Of a stretch of DNA of 64,000 nucleotides, positions 31,746-40,104 are shown in pieces. Both the position numbers and the translations under genes were made by a program. Within the stretch, counting starts at the first letter, position 1; the number at the start of each line of letters is the position of its first letter. The DNA is taken from positions 124,001 through 188,000 of the forward strand of contig JBFMHC010000020.1 of NCBI GenBank assembly GCA_040751755.1. The letters run 5' to 3'. The notes under the pieces are model-generated. The model worked only from the letters and a program-made list of their open reading frames with translations, ran no database searches and was not told the DNA's origin. Source of the DNA: PFJX01 sp040751755 (GTDB taxonomy: Bacteria > Pseudomonadota > Gammaproteobacteria > Burkholderiales > Thiobacillaceae).

Positions 31746-34385
31746 TCAGGCCGCCTTGGCGCGGCGCAGGTCCTGCAGCACCGCGTCGATCTCCAGGCGC
31801 AGCGCGATGAAGGCGGCCTCCAGTTCCTCCAGGGCCTCGGCGCAGGCGATGCAATCGCCGGCCTTCGCGCTTTGTTCCGCCTGCGCGGCGTGGCGGGTCA
31901 TGTCGGCCGCCCCCAGATAGGCCGCCGCCCCCTTGATCTGGTGCGCATGGCGTGCCGCCTGCGCGGCGTCCTGCTGCTGCGAGGCGCGGCTCAGGGCGTC
32001 CAGGAGGGGTTCCGTGCTGGAGATGAAGAGGCTCAGCATCTCCTCGATCTGCGCCGGGTCGTTGCGGCACAGCTTGCCGATCTTGCCGAGCTCGAAGTGA
32101 CGGGGCGCGGATGGCGCGCCAGCCTGAGGCTGCTCGGCGGTGGCGCCGGCCCCCTGGCGGACGTGCCCGGGCAGCCATTGCGCCAGCGTCGCCGCCAGTT
32201 CCTCCTCGTACAGCGGCTTGGTCAGCACTGCGTCCATGCCGGCCTCGCGGCAGGTGGCATCGAAGCCGGACATGGCGTTGGCGGTGAGGGCGACGATGGG
32301 CAGGCGCGGCAGGCCCTGTTCGGCCTCCTGGGCGCGGATGGCACGGGTCGCGGTGAGGCCGTCCCATTCCGGCATCTGGAAGTCCATGAGCACCAGGTCG
32401 ACGCGCCGTCGCGCCGCGCGTTCGGCGGCGAGCTGCTCGAAGGCGGCCTTGCCGTCGGAGGCGAGGAGGACGTCGACGTCGAGGTTGCGCAGCATGTAGC
32501 GCACCAGCTTCTGGTTGACCGGATTGTCCTCCGCCACCAGTACCCGCGTGCCGGGGAAACGGCGTGCGGGCGCGGCCTGCACCTCGCGCTGCAGGGCCGG
32601 TTGCGAGGCCTTGAGCGGCAGGTCGAGCTGGAAGGTGCTGCCCGCGCCGGGCGTGCTCTCCAGGGTGAGCGAGCCACCCATCAATTCGGCGAGCTGGCGG
32701 CAGATCGCCAGGCCCAGGCCGGTGCCGCCGTACTTGCGCGTGACCGAACCGTCACCCTGCGCGAAGGCCTGGAACACGCGGGATTGCACGTCCTGCGACA
32801 TGCCCGGCCCGGTGTCGCTGACGGAGAAGCGGATCAGCCTCTCGGTGCCCGGAACCGGCGCCACGCGCAGCACGATCTCGCCTTGCTGGGTGAACTTGAT
32901 GGCGTTGTCCAGCAGGTTGAGCAGGATCTGGCGGATGCGCAGCGGGTCGCCGCGCACCCATGGCGGCAGCCCCGCATGCATGTCCAGGCGCAGGCTCAGC
33001 CGCTTCGCGTCGGCGCGCGGGTGGTAGAGCCTGAGGATGTCGTGCAGGTGGCCCGCGAGGTCGAAGCTGAGGTCTTCCAGGGTGAGGTGGCCGGCCTCGA
33101 TCTTGGAGAAGTCGAGGAGGTCGTTGATCACCGTCATCAGCGCCTCGGCGGAGCGCGAGATCGCCTCCACGTAGTCCTTCTGCCGCGCGTCCAGGGAAGA
33201 GCCCTGGAGCAGATGGGTCATGCCCAGAATGCCGTTCATCGGCGTGCGGATCTCGTGGCTGACGTTGGCGACGAACTGCGACTTCATCTCCGCCGCGCTC
33301 AGTGCCGCGTCGCGCGCGCGCCGCAGGGTGTCCTCGGTTTCCTTCTGCGCGGAGACGTCGCGCATGATCGCCTGGATCACGGTGCGCCCGTCCAGGGTCA
33401 TGGCGTGCAGGTCGATCTGCGTCGGGAAGGCGCTGCCGTCCGGGCGTCGCGCCTCCCACTCAAACAGCGTGTGGCCATCGCGTATGGCCTGCTCGATGTG
33501 TTGCTGCGCCAGCATCTCGGCGGCGGTGCCGCAGATCTGCGGGTTCTGACCCAGCTGGTCGGGGCGGCAGGCGAGGAACTCCGATTTGGAGTCCATGTGG
33601 AACATCTTCAGCGTGGCGGGGTTGCAGTCGATGAAGCCGTGCTCGTCGAGGATGACGATGCCGTCGGTGTTGGTCTCAAACAGGGTCTGGAACTTCGTCC
33701 GCTCGCGTTCGGTGGCAGCGGCGAGCCGGGCGGTGCGCCGCACCACGGCCACCGCCACCACCGCGGCGACGGACACCGCGAGGATGCCGAGCAGGAGCAT
33801 CAGGTTGCGGGTCTTGACGTAGTTGGCGCGCGCCTCCTGCGCGACCCGCTGCGTCACCTCGTGCTGGATCTGGATCAGCGAGTCCAGTTCCTTGACCAGC
33901 TGCCGCTGCAGGGGGATCGCCTCGTTCTGCAGGGTCTCCAGGGCGAGGAAGGTGTAGCCCTCCACCGCCTGGTCCACGGTGCGCACCATGACCGGCTGGT
34001 TCAGGCGAGTGAGGCGGTTGATGTTGGCGAGGATCCGCTGCTCGCTCGCGAGGTCCATGAGCGGGTCCAGTTCCTGGCGCACCTTCTGGTAGCCGGAGCC
34101 CAGCTCGTAGAAGTGCATCATCTCCAGGTCCTTCTCGAACGGATCGCTGACCACGACGATGGTCAGCATGGAGATGGCGCGATCGCGCAGGATGTCGCGC
34201 ATCTGCGTGGCCAGGCGCGTCTTCACGCCGTTCTCATGCACGATGGCCTCCAGGCGCGCGTTGCTCTCCTCGACGCGGCGCAGGCCGAGCAGGGTGAGGG
34301 AGCCGATCAGCAGCAGCGCGAGGGCGAAGCCGGAGCCGACGGTGAAGATCAGGCGGCGGGCGAGGAGGGCGTTTTGCAGGAACAT
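31746..34385 (-). CDS. hybrid sensor histidine kinase with PAS, receiver and HPt domains
   Basis: 879 aa from ATG 34385 (MFLQNALLARRLIFTVG); a TTG six codons upstream is the alternative. Two membrane helices (about 12-34, 195-216) enclose a helical periplasmic sensor. Then come PAS (about 231-345), HisKA with VANVSHEIRTPMNGILG (His377), HATPase (DNAIKFTQQG, KYGGTGLGLA), a receiver with LMDFQMPEWDG (Asp668), and a C-terminal HPt (HQIKGAAAYLG, His815). It resembles BarA/TorS-type phosphorelay kinases. No response regulator gene adjoins it, so the output protein is unknown. Signal is not predictable. Neither neighbour (serS, feoB) suggests a partner. Confidence 0.92.
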   Translation of the reverse strand: MFLQNALLARRLIFTVGSGFALALLLIGSLTLLGLRRVEESNARLEAIVHENGVKTRLATQMRDILRDRAISMLTIVVVSDPFEKDLEMMHFYELGSGYQKVRQELDPLMDLASEQRILANINRLTRLNQPVMVRTVDQAVEGYTFLALETLQNEAIPLQRQLVKELDSLIQIQHEVTQRVAQEARANYVKTRNLMLLLGILAVSVAAVVAVAVVRRTARLAAATERERTKFQTLFETNTDGIVILDEHGFIDCNPATLKMFHMDSKSEFLACRPDQLGQNPQICGTAAEMLAQQHIEQAIRDGHTLFEWEARRPDGSAFPTQIDLHAMTLDGRTVIQAIMRDVSAQKETEDTLRRARDAALSAAEMKSQFVANVSHEIRTPMNGILGMTHLLQGSSLDARQKDYVEAISRSAEALMTVINDLLDFSKIEAGHLTLEDLSFDLAGHLHDILRLYHPRADAKRLSLRLDMHAGLPPWVRGDPLRIRQILLNLLDNAIKFTQQGEIVLRVAPVPGTERLIRFSVSDTGPGMSQDVQSRVFQAFAQGDGSVTRKYGGTGLGLAICRQLAELMGGSLTLESTPGAGSTFQLDLPLKASQPALQREVQAAPARRFPGTRVLVAEDNPVNQKLVRYMLRNLDVDVLLASDGKAAFEQLAAERAARRRVDLVLMDFQMPEWDGLTATRAIRAQEAEQGLPRLPIVALTANAMSGFDATCREAGMDAVLTKPLYEEELAATLAQWLPGHVRQGAGATAEQPQAGAPSAPRHFELGKIGKLCRNDPAQIEEMLSLFISSTEPLLDALSRASQQQDAAQAARHAHQIKGAAAYLGAADMTRHAAQAEQSAKAGDCIACAEALEELEAAFIALRLEIDAVLQDLRRAKAA

Positions 34386-34503
34386 TGGCGGCGGACGGTG
34401 CAAGACGTCGCCATGTTAGCCTGCCCGCGCCGGCCCCGCGTATGGCACAAAGGGGCTAGGCGCCGGTCGTCGGTTCGCCGTACACCCCGGCGCGGGCCGG
34501 GGG

Positions 34504-36309
34504 CTAGTAACCGAGGGCTCGCGCGGTCTGGTAGAAGGCGAAGCTGGCCAGCCAGGCGACGCTCAGCGACCAGCCCACCGAGATCCACACGTGGCGGCTG
34601 CCGCCAGTCTCGCGGCGCAGGGTGGCGAGCGCCGACAGGCAGGGGGTGTAGACCAGGGTGAAGAGCATGAAGCTGTAGGCCTGCACCCAATCCATGCGCG
34701 CCGACAGCACGCCCGCGAGCTGCTCAGGGCCGGCGCCGTAGATCACCGCCAGGGAGCCGATCACCACCTCCTTGGCGACGAAGCCGAACAGGAGGGCGAT
34801 GGACAGCAGGCGGTCGATGCCGAGCGGCGAGAACACCGGCTCCATCCAGCCGGCGAGCTGGCCGGCCAGGGTGGCCTCGCTGGCCGGCGCGGCGTCCAGC
34901 GGCATGTGCGTGAGGAACCAGACCAGGGTCACGCCGAGGACGATGAAGCCGCCGGCCTGGCGCAGGAAGTGGCCGGATTCGCGGAAGGCCTGGCGGAACA
35001 GATAGCGCAGGGTCGGCAGGCGGTAGGGCGGCAGTTCCATGAGCAGCGGGTCGAGCGCGGGTGCCTGCGCCGCCTGCACCCGCCCGCGCAGCGCGATGGC
35101 GGTGAGGAAGGCGATCACGAAGCTCAGCACGTAGAGGCTGAACAGCACCCAGGGGGCGGCCGTCGGGCTGAACACGGCGCTGGTGAAGAACAGGAACACC
35201 TGCAGGCGCGCCGAGCAGAGCGAGAAGGGGATCATCATCATGGTGAGGATGCGCTGCGCGCGGCTGCGTATCACGCGCGTGCCCATCATCGCCGGCACGT
35301 TGCAGCCGAAGCCCATGAGCTGCAGCACGAAGGCGCGGCCGTCCAGGCCCATGCGCGCCATCAGCGCGTCCATGAGGAAGGCGGCGCGCGCCAGGTAGCC
35401 GCTGTCCTCCACCACCGCCATGGCGAGGAAGAACACGACGATGATGGGCAGGAAGGTGAGCACCGTGCCGATGCCGTCGTACAGGCCGTCGAACAGAAAG
35501 CTCGCGGCCCAGGCCGGCAGGCCCGCGGCAAGGGGCTGCAGCCAGTCGGTCTTGAGCGTGTCGAGCACCCAGGCGAGTCCGTCCTGCAGCGGCGTGCCGA
35601 TGCCATAGACCGCCTGGAACACCAGCAGCACCAGGAGGAAGAACAGCGGAATGCCCAGCCAGGGGTGCAGCATCAGGCGGTCCATGCGGTCGGTGAGGCT
35701 GGCGGGCAGGTCGCTGGGGACGTGCACGGCCTTGCTGACGAGTTCGTCGAGGTCGTGCTCGATCGCGTCGTCCGCCGCGAGGGCCGCGCCGCGCGCCGGC
35801 AGGGGCTCGGGGTGGCGGCGCAACCATTGGGTCAGGGCCTCGCGCAGCTGCGGCACGCCCTGGCCGTGCTTGGCGCTGACCATGTGCACAGGCATCTGCA
35901 ACTGCTTCTCCAGCAGTTCCGCGTCGATGTGGATGCCGCGCGATACCGCCTCGTCCGACATGTTGAGGACCAGGAACAGCGGCAGGCCGAGCTCCTTGAG
36001 CTGCAGCACCAGGCTCAACTGGCGGTCCAGCTGCAGGGCGTTGAGCACCACCAGCAGGCCGTTCACCGGCTGCGTCTCGACGAAGTGGCGCGTCACCCGC
36101 TCGTCTTCCGAGAAGCCGTGCAGGTTGTGCAGGCCCGGCAGGTCCACCAGCTCGACCATGCTGTCGCCCAGTAGCAGGCGCGCGGCCAGCAGTTCGACGG
36201 TGAGGCCGGGCCAGTTGCCGACGTGCGCGCCGGCACCGGTGAGGCGGTTGAACAGGGTGGACTTGCCGGTGTTGGGCATGCCCAGGAGGGCGATTCGCTT
36301 CTTCGACAT
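34504..36309 (-). CDS. feoB: ferrous iron transporter FeoB
   Basis: 601 aa inner-membrane Fe(II) uptake protein. The N-terminal G-protein has G1 GMPNTGKS (10-17), G3 DLPG (56-59), G4 NMSD (116-119) and G5 SAKHG (145-149). Membrane core signatures include MGFGCNVPAMMGTR (Cys336). It is shorter than E. coli FeoB (about 770 aa), mainly from a reduced cytoplasmic helical domain and C-terminus. feoA ends 3 bases upstream, making a compact feoAB pair. The operon promoter at 38130 carries a Fur box, so expression should rise when iron is scarce. Confidence 0.95.
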   Translation of the reverse strand: MSKKRIALLGMPNTGKSTLFNRLTGAGAHVGNWPGLTVELLAARLLLGDSMVELVDLPGLHNLHGFSEDERVTRHFVETQPVNGLLVVLNALQLDRQLSLVLQLKELGLPLFLVLNMSDEAVSRGIHIDAELLEKQLQMPVHMVSAKHGQGVPQLREALTQWLRRHPEPLPARGAALAADDAIEHDLDELVSKAVHVPSDLPASLTDRMDRLMLHPWLGIPLFFLLVLLVFQAVYGIGTPLQDGLAWVLDTLKTDWLQPLAAGLPAWAASFLFDGLYDGIGTVLTFLPIIVVFFLAMAVVEDSGYLARAAFLMDALMARMGLDGRAFVLQLMGFGCNVPAMMGTRVIRSRAQRILTMMMIPFSLCSARLQVFLFFTSAVFSPTAAPWVLFSLYVLSFVIAFLTAIALRGRVQAAQAPALDPLLMELPPYRLPTLRYLFRQAFRESGHFLRQAGGFIVLGVTLVWFLTHMPLDAAPASEATLAGQLAGWMEPVFSPLGIDRLLSIALLFGFVAKEVVIGSLAVIYGAGPEQLAGVLSARMDWVQAYSFMLFTLVYTPCLSALATLRRETGGSRHVWISVGWSLSVAWLASFAFYQTARALGY

Positions 36310-36312
36310 GGC

Positions 36313-36564
36313 TCAGGGGGCCTTCATCTCATAGGGGCAGACCTGGATGTGGTCTGCCTCGCTGCGGCGGATGATCAGGTCGGTCTGGCCGGTGCGTACC
36401 TGGATCGGGCCCTGGAAGGGGGAGCGGCGGATCACCCGCACGCGCCGCCCGGGGGCGAGGCCCAGGGCGTGCATGCGCGCGGCCAGGTCGCGGTCGGCGT
36501 CGATCAGCACGATGGTGCCGCAGCGGCCGACGGGGTAGTGGCTGAGTGTGGATGAGGCGGTCAT
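36313..36564 (-). CDS. feoA: FeoA family Fe(II) transport accessory protein
   Basis: 83 aa SH3-like cytoplasmic protein that supports FeoB. Start ATG 36564 overlaps the upstream kinase-fusion stop by 4 bases. Family features: a flexible N-terminus, G-x-x-A-x-x-M-x-A-L-G-L-A-P-G-R-x-V-x-V (here AARMHALGLAPGRRVRVIRR), and the final strand LIIRRSEADHIQV. It is followed 3 bases later by feoB. Confidence 0.94.
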   Translation of the reverse strand: MTASSTLSHYPVGRCGTIVLIDADRDLAARMHALGLAPGRRVRVIRRSPFQGPIQVRTGQTDLIIRRSEADHIQVCPYEMKAP

Positions 36565-38087
36565 GGCGAGGGGCGTGCGAGCAGTGCGTCCAGTTGGGTG
36601 AGGAGAGGCGCGAGCGCCCAGTTTGCGGGTGGGGTGAGGGCGCGGCGCAGTTCATCGGCGTCGAGCGGCACCTGGCCGGCGAGCTGCGCCTCCAGCACCG
36701 CGAGGTCGGCCTCCGAGGCGTCCGCGCCGGCCGCCTGGCGTTGCCGCACGCGCTCGCGCAGCAACGTCTCGGGGACCTGCGGCGAGACCAGGCACCAGGG
36801 CAGGCGCAGCGATGCCGCCAGTGCCTGGAAGGGCGTGCGCCACTCGCGCGCCAGGAAGGTGGCGTCGACGATCACGCGGAAGCCTTCGCGCAACAACGCC
36901 TCGGTGAGCGCGAGCAGGCGCGCGAGAGTGCGCTCGCCGGCCTCGCGGCCATAGATTCCGCCGGGGATGGCGTGGCTGCCGTCGAGCGGGCGCAGGCCGA
37001 ACAGGCGCTTGCGCTCCACGTCGGAGCGCAGGCGGATCGCCCCAAGCGCCTGCAGCAGGGCCTGGGCGAGGACGCTCTTGCCGCTGCCGGAGACGCCGTG
37101 CATGAGGATCAGCGCGGGGCTGGGGGGGCGGCTCAGTCGCGCGGCGAGCTCCATATAGACCAGTGCCTCGGCGAAGTCCGCATCCGCCTGGCGCGCGCGG
37201 ATCGCCGCCACCTTCGCGCGCACCATGGCGCGGTAGACCATGTAGTAGCGCAGTGCCGCCAGGCCGGCGTAATCGCCCGTGTGCTCCAGGTAGCGGTTGA
37301 GCGCGCGCCAGGCCAGGGCGTCCTCGCCGCGGTGCAGCAGGTCCATGGCGAGGAAACCGATCTCGCTGGTCACGTCGATGTAGCGCAGGTCCGGGTTGAA
37401 CTCGATGCCGTCGAAGATCAGCGGCGCCGCCTCGACCCAGGCGATGTTGCCCAGGTGCAGGTCGCCGTGGCACTCGCGCACGCCGCCCGCCGCCTTGCGG
37501 GCGCGGAAATGCGGCACCAGGCGCTCCCCTTCCTCCTGCGACCAGGCCTCGAGGGCATCGAGTCGCGCGAGCAACCCGGCTGGCGGGCGCAGGGCGCGGA
37601 TCTGCAGGAAGTTCTCGCGAATCGGTGCGCGTACCTGCTCAGGTTCGCCATAACGGCTGTCCGCGGGGGCGCAGGGGATATCCTGGTGGAAGCTGGCGAC
37701 ACGGTCGGCGATGGCGTCGACCTGCGCCTCGGTCACCTGGGGCTCGTGGTCCAGTGTGGCGTCGGCCGGGAAGGCGCGCATCCATACCGCCCACTCCAGA
37801 ACGGGGCCATCGCCGCCGATCCCGGGCGCGTCCGGTGTGCCTGTGATCGCCACGGTGCCGAGGTAGGTGGCCGGCGCCAGGCGGCGGTTCAGGCGCACCT
37901 CCTCCTCGCAGCAGAAGCGGCGCTTCTCCAGGCTGCTGAAGTCGAGAAAGCCGAGGTCGAGGGGTTTCTTCAGTTTGTAGGCGTAGCCGTCCGCAAGGAT
38001 CACCCAGGAGATGTGGGTCTCGATCAGGCGTGCCCCGGGCAGCGTGCGCAGCAGGCCGGTGACCAGGGGCGGGCGGGGGGCGTTCAT
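36561..38087 (-). CDS. APH-like kinase fused to a P-loop (AAA_33/zeta-like) kinase
   Basis: 508 aa from ATG 38087. Residues about 20-310 look like an aminoglycoside-phosphotransferase fold, with the Brenner motif HGDLHLGNI (207-215) and metal-binding IFDGIEF (224-230). Residues about 325-500 hold a P-loop ATPase/kinase domain: LMHGVSGSGKSV (328-339) and VIVDATFLAREWR. Such two-kinase fusions are widespread in proteobacteria without an agreed substrate; drug resistance should not be assumed. Here the gene is the first of an operon with feoA and feoB, overlapping feoA by 4 bases and lying directly behind a Fur-box promoter. That suggests a role linked to iron limitation, which is inference. Confidence 0.85.
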   Translation of the reverse strand: MNAPRPPLVTGLLRTLPGARLIETHISWVILADGYAYKLKKPLDLGFLDFSSLEKRRFCCEEEVRLNRRLAPATYLGTVAITGTPDAPGIGGDGPVLEWAVWMRAFPADATLDHEPQVTEAQVDAIADRVASFHQDIPCAPADSRYGEPEQVRAPIRENFLQIRALRPPAGLLARLDALEAWSQEEGERLVPHFRARKAAGGVRECHGDLHLGNIAWVEAAPLIFDGIEFNPDLRYIDVTSEIGFLAMDLLHRGEDALAWRALNRYLEHTGDYAGLAALRYYMVYRAMVRAKVAAIRARQADADFAEALVYMELAARLSRPPSPALILMHGVSGSGKSVLAQALLQALGAIRLRSDVERKRLFGLRPLDGSHAIPGGIYGREAGERTLARLLALTEALLREGFRVIVDATFLAREWRTPFQALAASLRLPWCLVSPQVPETLLRERVRQRQAAGADASEADLAVLEAQLAGQVPLDADELRRALTPPANWALAPLLTQLDALLARPSP

Positions 38088-38129
38088 GGCTTAGGGGGCT
38101 TGGGCAGGTGGCTCCGACGGGATGGCCTG

Positions 38130-38158
38130 ACTATCTCACAACTGAGAATAACTATCAA
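38130..38158 (-). promoter_or_regulatory. sigma-70 promoter of the kinase-feoA-feoB operon
   Basis: On the minus strand TTGATA (38153-38158, 5 of 6) and GATAGT (38130-38135, 4 of 6) are exactly 17 bases apart. The start site would be about 10 bases below, leaving a leader of roughly 35 nt to the ATG at 38087. The Fur box overlaps the -35 and spacer. Confidence 0.65.
38143..38157 (-). promoter_or_regulatory. Fur box
   Basis: The minus strand reads TGATAGT-T-ATTCTCA, which matches the 7-1-7 Fur consensus TGATAAT-N-ATTATCA at 12 of 14 positions. It overlaps the promoter of the operon that contains feoA and feoB. This is the expected place for Fe-Fur repression. Confidence 0.78.
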
Positions 38159-38206
38159 AAACTTATCGGGATATCCAGGTACTTAAAGTGTGTTGGTGCG
38201 GCGGCG

Positions 38207-38851
38207 TCACTGCACCAGTTCGAAGCGGGATTCGATGCGCAGCCGGCCTTCGAAGGTGGCTTCGATGTCCACATCGCCGGCTGACGCGGTGACGCTGAAG
38301 CCGGGCTGGGGCGGCGGGTCGATGGAGCGGAAGCGCAGGCGCGGCGTGGCGATATGCACCGACAGGCTGACGCGCATGGGGTAGTAGCCGTCCAGGAAGC
38401 GCCGCATGTAGGGACCGTTGCGCAGAAAGTAGCTGTCGCCGCTGCGCGCCGAGAGTGCGCGGGTCTCGGCCTCGATGCACAGGCGGGCGTCATGGCCGAC
38501 ATCCGCCAGTTGCACGGAGGGTCCTTCCACCCAGGCGCGGCCGATGCCCTCGGCGTGGGTGACACGAAGCTTGCGCACGAAGTCCTCGCGGTACACGACC
38601 TGCGAACTGGGGACCACGTCGAGGTGGGTGTGGCACTGTTGTAGACGCACCCAGCCGTCCGCCAGGCTGGCGTCGTCGATGGTGATGCGGTTCTGGTGGT
38701 GGTGTACCGGCTTGTCCGGCAGCCGCGTGAGGAAGCGCAACTCCCCGTCGCTGACGTCGGCGACGCTCTTGAGGAACAGGTCGTCTTCGGCCCAGGCGAG
38801 GGCGGGGAATGACAGGATCAGGCAGGCCAGCCTAAGGCGCCGAGAGGACAC
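38207..38851 (-). CDS. secreted or periplasmic protein of unknown function
   Basis: 214 aa from about 38851. The N-terminus MSSRRLRLACLILSFPALAWA is a Sec signal peptide with probable cleavage before E-D-D. The mature part is beta-rich with a conserved-looking HHHQNRITIDDASL segment and two or three Cys (RLQQCHTHLD, ARLCIEAET). No known domain was recognised. It overlaps the end of the NlpC/P60 gene by 20 bases, so the two are co-transcribed. Its product probably acts in the envelope. Gap 38088-38206 holds only the feo promoter. Confidence 0.7.
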   Translation of the reverse strand: MSSRRLRLACLILSFPALAWAEDDLFLKSVADVSDGELRFLTRLPDKPVHHHQNRITIDDASLADGWVRLQQCHTHLDVVPSSQVVYREDFVRKLRVTHAEGIGRAWVEGPSVQLADVGHDARLCIEAETRALSARSGDSYFLRNGPYMRRFLDGYYPMRVSLSVHIATPRLRFRSIDPPPQPGFSVTASAGDVDIEATFEGRLRIESRFELVQ

Positions 38852-39320
38852 GGCGTGCCCCGTTGAAGCGGGCCGACCAGTAGGAGTCGCTCATGCGCGA
38901 GACCGTCACCTGCTTGCTGCGGCGGCTGCTGGCGTGGATGAATTCGTCGTTGCCGGCGTAGATGCCGACGTGGGAATTGGGGCTCTTGCGGGTGTTGAAG
39001 AACACCAGGTCGCCCGGCTTCAGTTCCGACTTGGCCACCTGTTCGCCGCTCCGGCTCATGTCGCGCGCGGTGCGCGGCAGGCTGACGTCGGCGGATTCCT
39101 TGTACACATGTCGCACGAAGCCGCTGCAGTCCACGCCTTTTTCCGGCTTGCTGCCGCCGAACTTGTAGGGGGTGCCGATCATGCTCAGGGCCTTGAGCAG
39201 GGGCTTGGCGGCCGATTGCATGCCCGCCGCGACCGATTCCGGCTCCGTCTCCGCCCCACGCACGGGGGCATTGATGAGCAGCAGGGCAAGTACACTGATG
39301 AGCAGCCAGGCGTTCCGCAT
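38832..39320 (-). CDS. NlpC/P60 family cell-wall peptidase
   Basis: 162 aa from ATG 39320. Signal peptide MRNAWLLISVLALLLINAPVRG, then an NlpC/P60 papain-like domain: GTPYKFGGSKPEKGVDCSGFV with the catalytic Cys, PGDLVFFNTRKSPNSHVGIY with the catalytic His, and a third polar residue in EFIHASS. These enzymes usually cut peptidoglycan stem peptides, often D-glutamyl-diaminopimelate bonds. Its short length and lack of SH3/LysM domains fit small housekeeping or accessory hydrolases. The downstream secreted protein may be a partner. Confidence 0.88.
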   Translation of the reverse strand: MRNAWLLISVLALLLINAPVRGAETEPESVAAGMQSAAKPLLKALSMIGTPYKFGGSKPEKGVDCSGFVRHVYKESADVSLPRTARDMSRSGEQVAKSELKPGDLVFFNTRKSPNSHVGIYAGNDEFIHASSRRSKQVTVSRMSDSYWSARFNGARRVLSAP

Positions 39321-39369
39321 CGGTCAGGTGTCGAAAAATTTTACGGCATTTAGCCATCAAGCCCAGGGC

Positions 39370-39398
39370 TTGTCTACTATGAAAGTGGGTTATTTAAT
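39370..39398 (+). promoter_or_regulatory. sigma-70 promoter of the helical-protein gene
   Basis: TTGTCT (39370-39375) and TTTAAT (39393-39398) with 17 bases between them, in an AT-rich pocket. It is followed by AAGGAG (39409-39414) and ATG 39422. Confidence 0.65.
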
Positions 39399-39421
39399 AA
39401 TCGACATTAAGGAGATTGGAT

Positions 39422-40060
39422 ATGTCCACGGAAAACAAAGAACAAATGTCGATCGAGATGTGTTCCGCGGTGAGCGACGACCAAGACCTGCGCGAGCGGG
39501 TGCGCGGCATCGTCATGCGTGCCCTTGCCGATCGGCAGTGGGACCGCGCCGAGATCCGCGAGGTCCTGCGCGAGTCCTTCGCCGGCCTGGGGCAGGGGCT
39601 GGGGCAGCGCGGCGGCGAGGCCGCGGGCGCGGTGAAGGAGGCGGTGCACGGCCTCGATGAGGCGGTTGGGCGTTCCGTCTATGCCCTGCGCATGGCCGTG
39701 GAAGAGTCCTGGAGCAGCGGCCGCGACTTCGCCCAGTCCGATCTCAAGGCGGCGGTGGATGCGCTCAGGGACCTGGAGAAGGAGATGCTCGACACCCTCA
39801 AGGACAGCGCGGACAAGAGCCAGGGCTGGGTGAAGGATGCCTTTGCCGATCTGCATGCGCACCTGAGCCGCAACGGTACGGACACCGGCAGCCAGGTGAA
39901 GGACGTGGTCGAGGCCCTGGGCAGCCGTCTCGGCGCGGCCGCGCATGGCGCGGCGGGCGAGGCCAGGGAGCAGGCCCGCAGCACCGGCGAGCGTCTCGGC
40001 GCGGTGGCCTCCGGCATCCTGCGCGGCCTCGCCGATGCCCTCGACGGCCGCAAGTCCTGA
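39422..40060 (+). CDS. helical protein of unknown function
   Basis: 212 aa from ATG 39422, which has AAGGAG 7 bases upstream (another ATG at 39416 is too close to it). The protein is almost entirely predicted amphipathic helix, rich in Ala, Asp, Glu, Arg and Gly. It has repeated A-A-x-G-A/E patterns (for example RLGAAAHGAAGEAREQARST), recalling phasin-like or stress-type coiled proteins. No signal peptide. I recognise no named family with confidence. It has its own promoter and sits 44 bases before the AarF/UbiB-like gene, with which it may be transcribed. Confidence 0.7.
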   Translation: MSTENKEQMSIEMCSAVSDDQDLRERVRGIVMRALADRQWDRAEIREVLRESFAGLGQGLGQRGGEAAGAVKEAVHGLDEAVGRSVYALRMAVEESWSSGRDFAQSDLKAAVDALRDLEKEMLDTLKDSADKSQGWVKDAFADLHAHLSRNGTDTGSQVKDVVEALGSRLGAAAHGAAGEAREQARSTGERLGAVASGILRGLADALDGRKS

Positions 40061-40104
40061 TCCAGCCGCGTCGCTTTTCCCGCCAACCACCACGGCATTG
40101 ACCC

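Noticed and set aside
31737..34661. 974-codon plus-strand frame across the histidine kinase
   Set aside because: Opposite a multi-domain kinase with intact motifs; no recognisable protein.
36561..38087. Aminoglycoside resistance gene
   Set aside because: Only the kinase fold is shared; the P-loop fusion is a widespread chromosomal family and the setting is iron uptake, with no mobile element.
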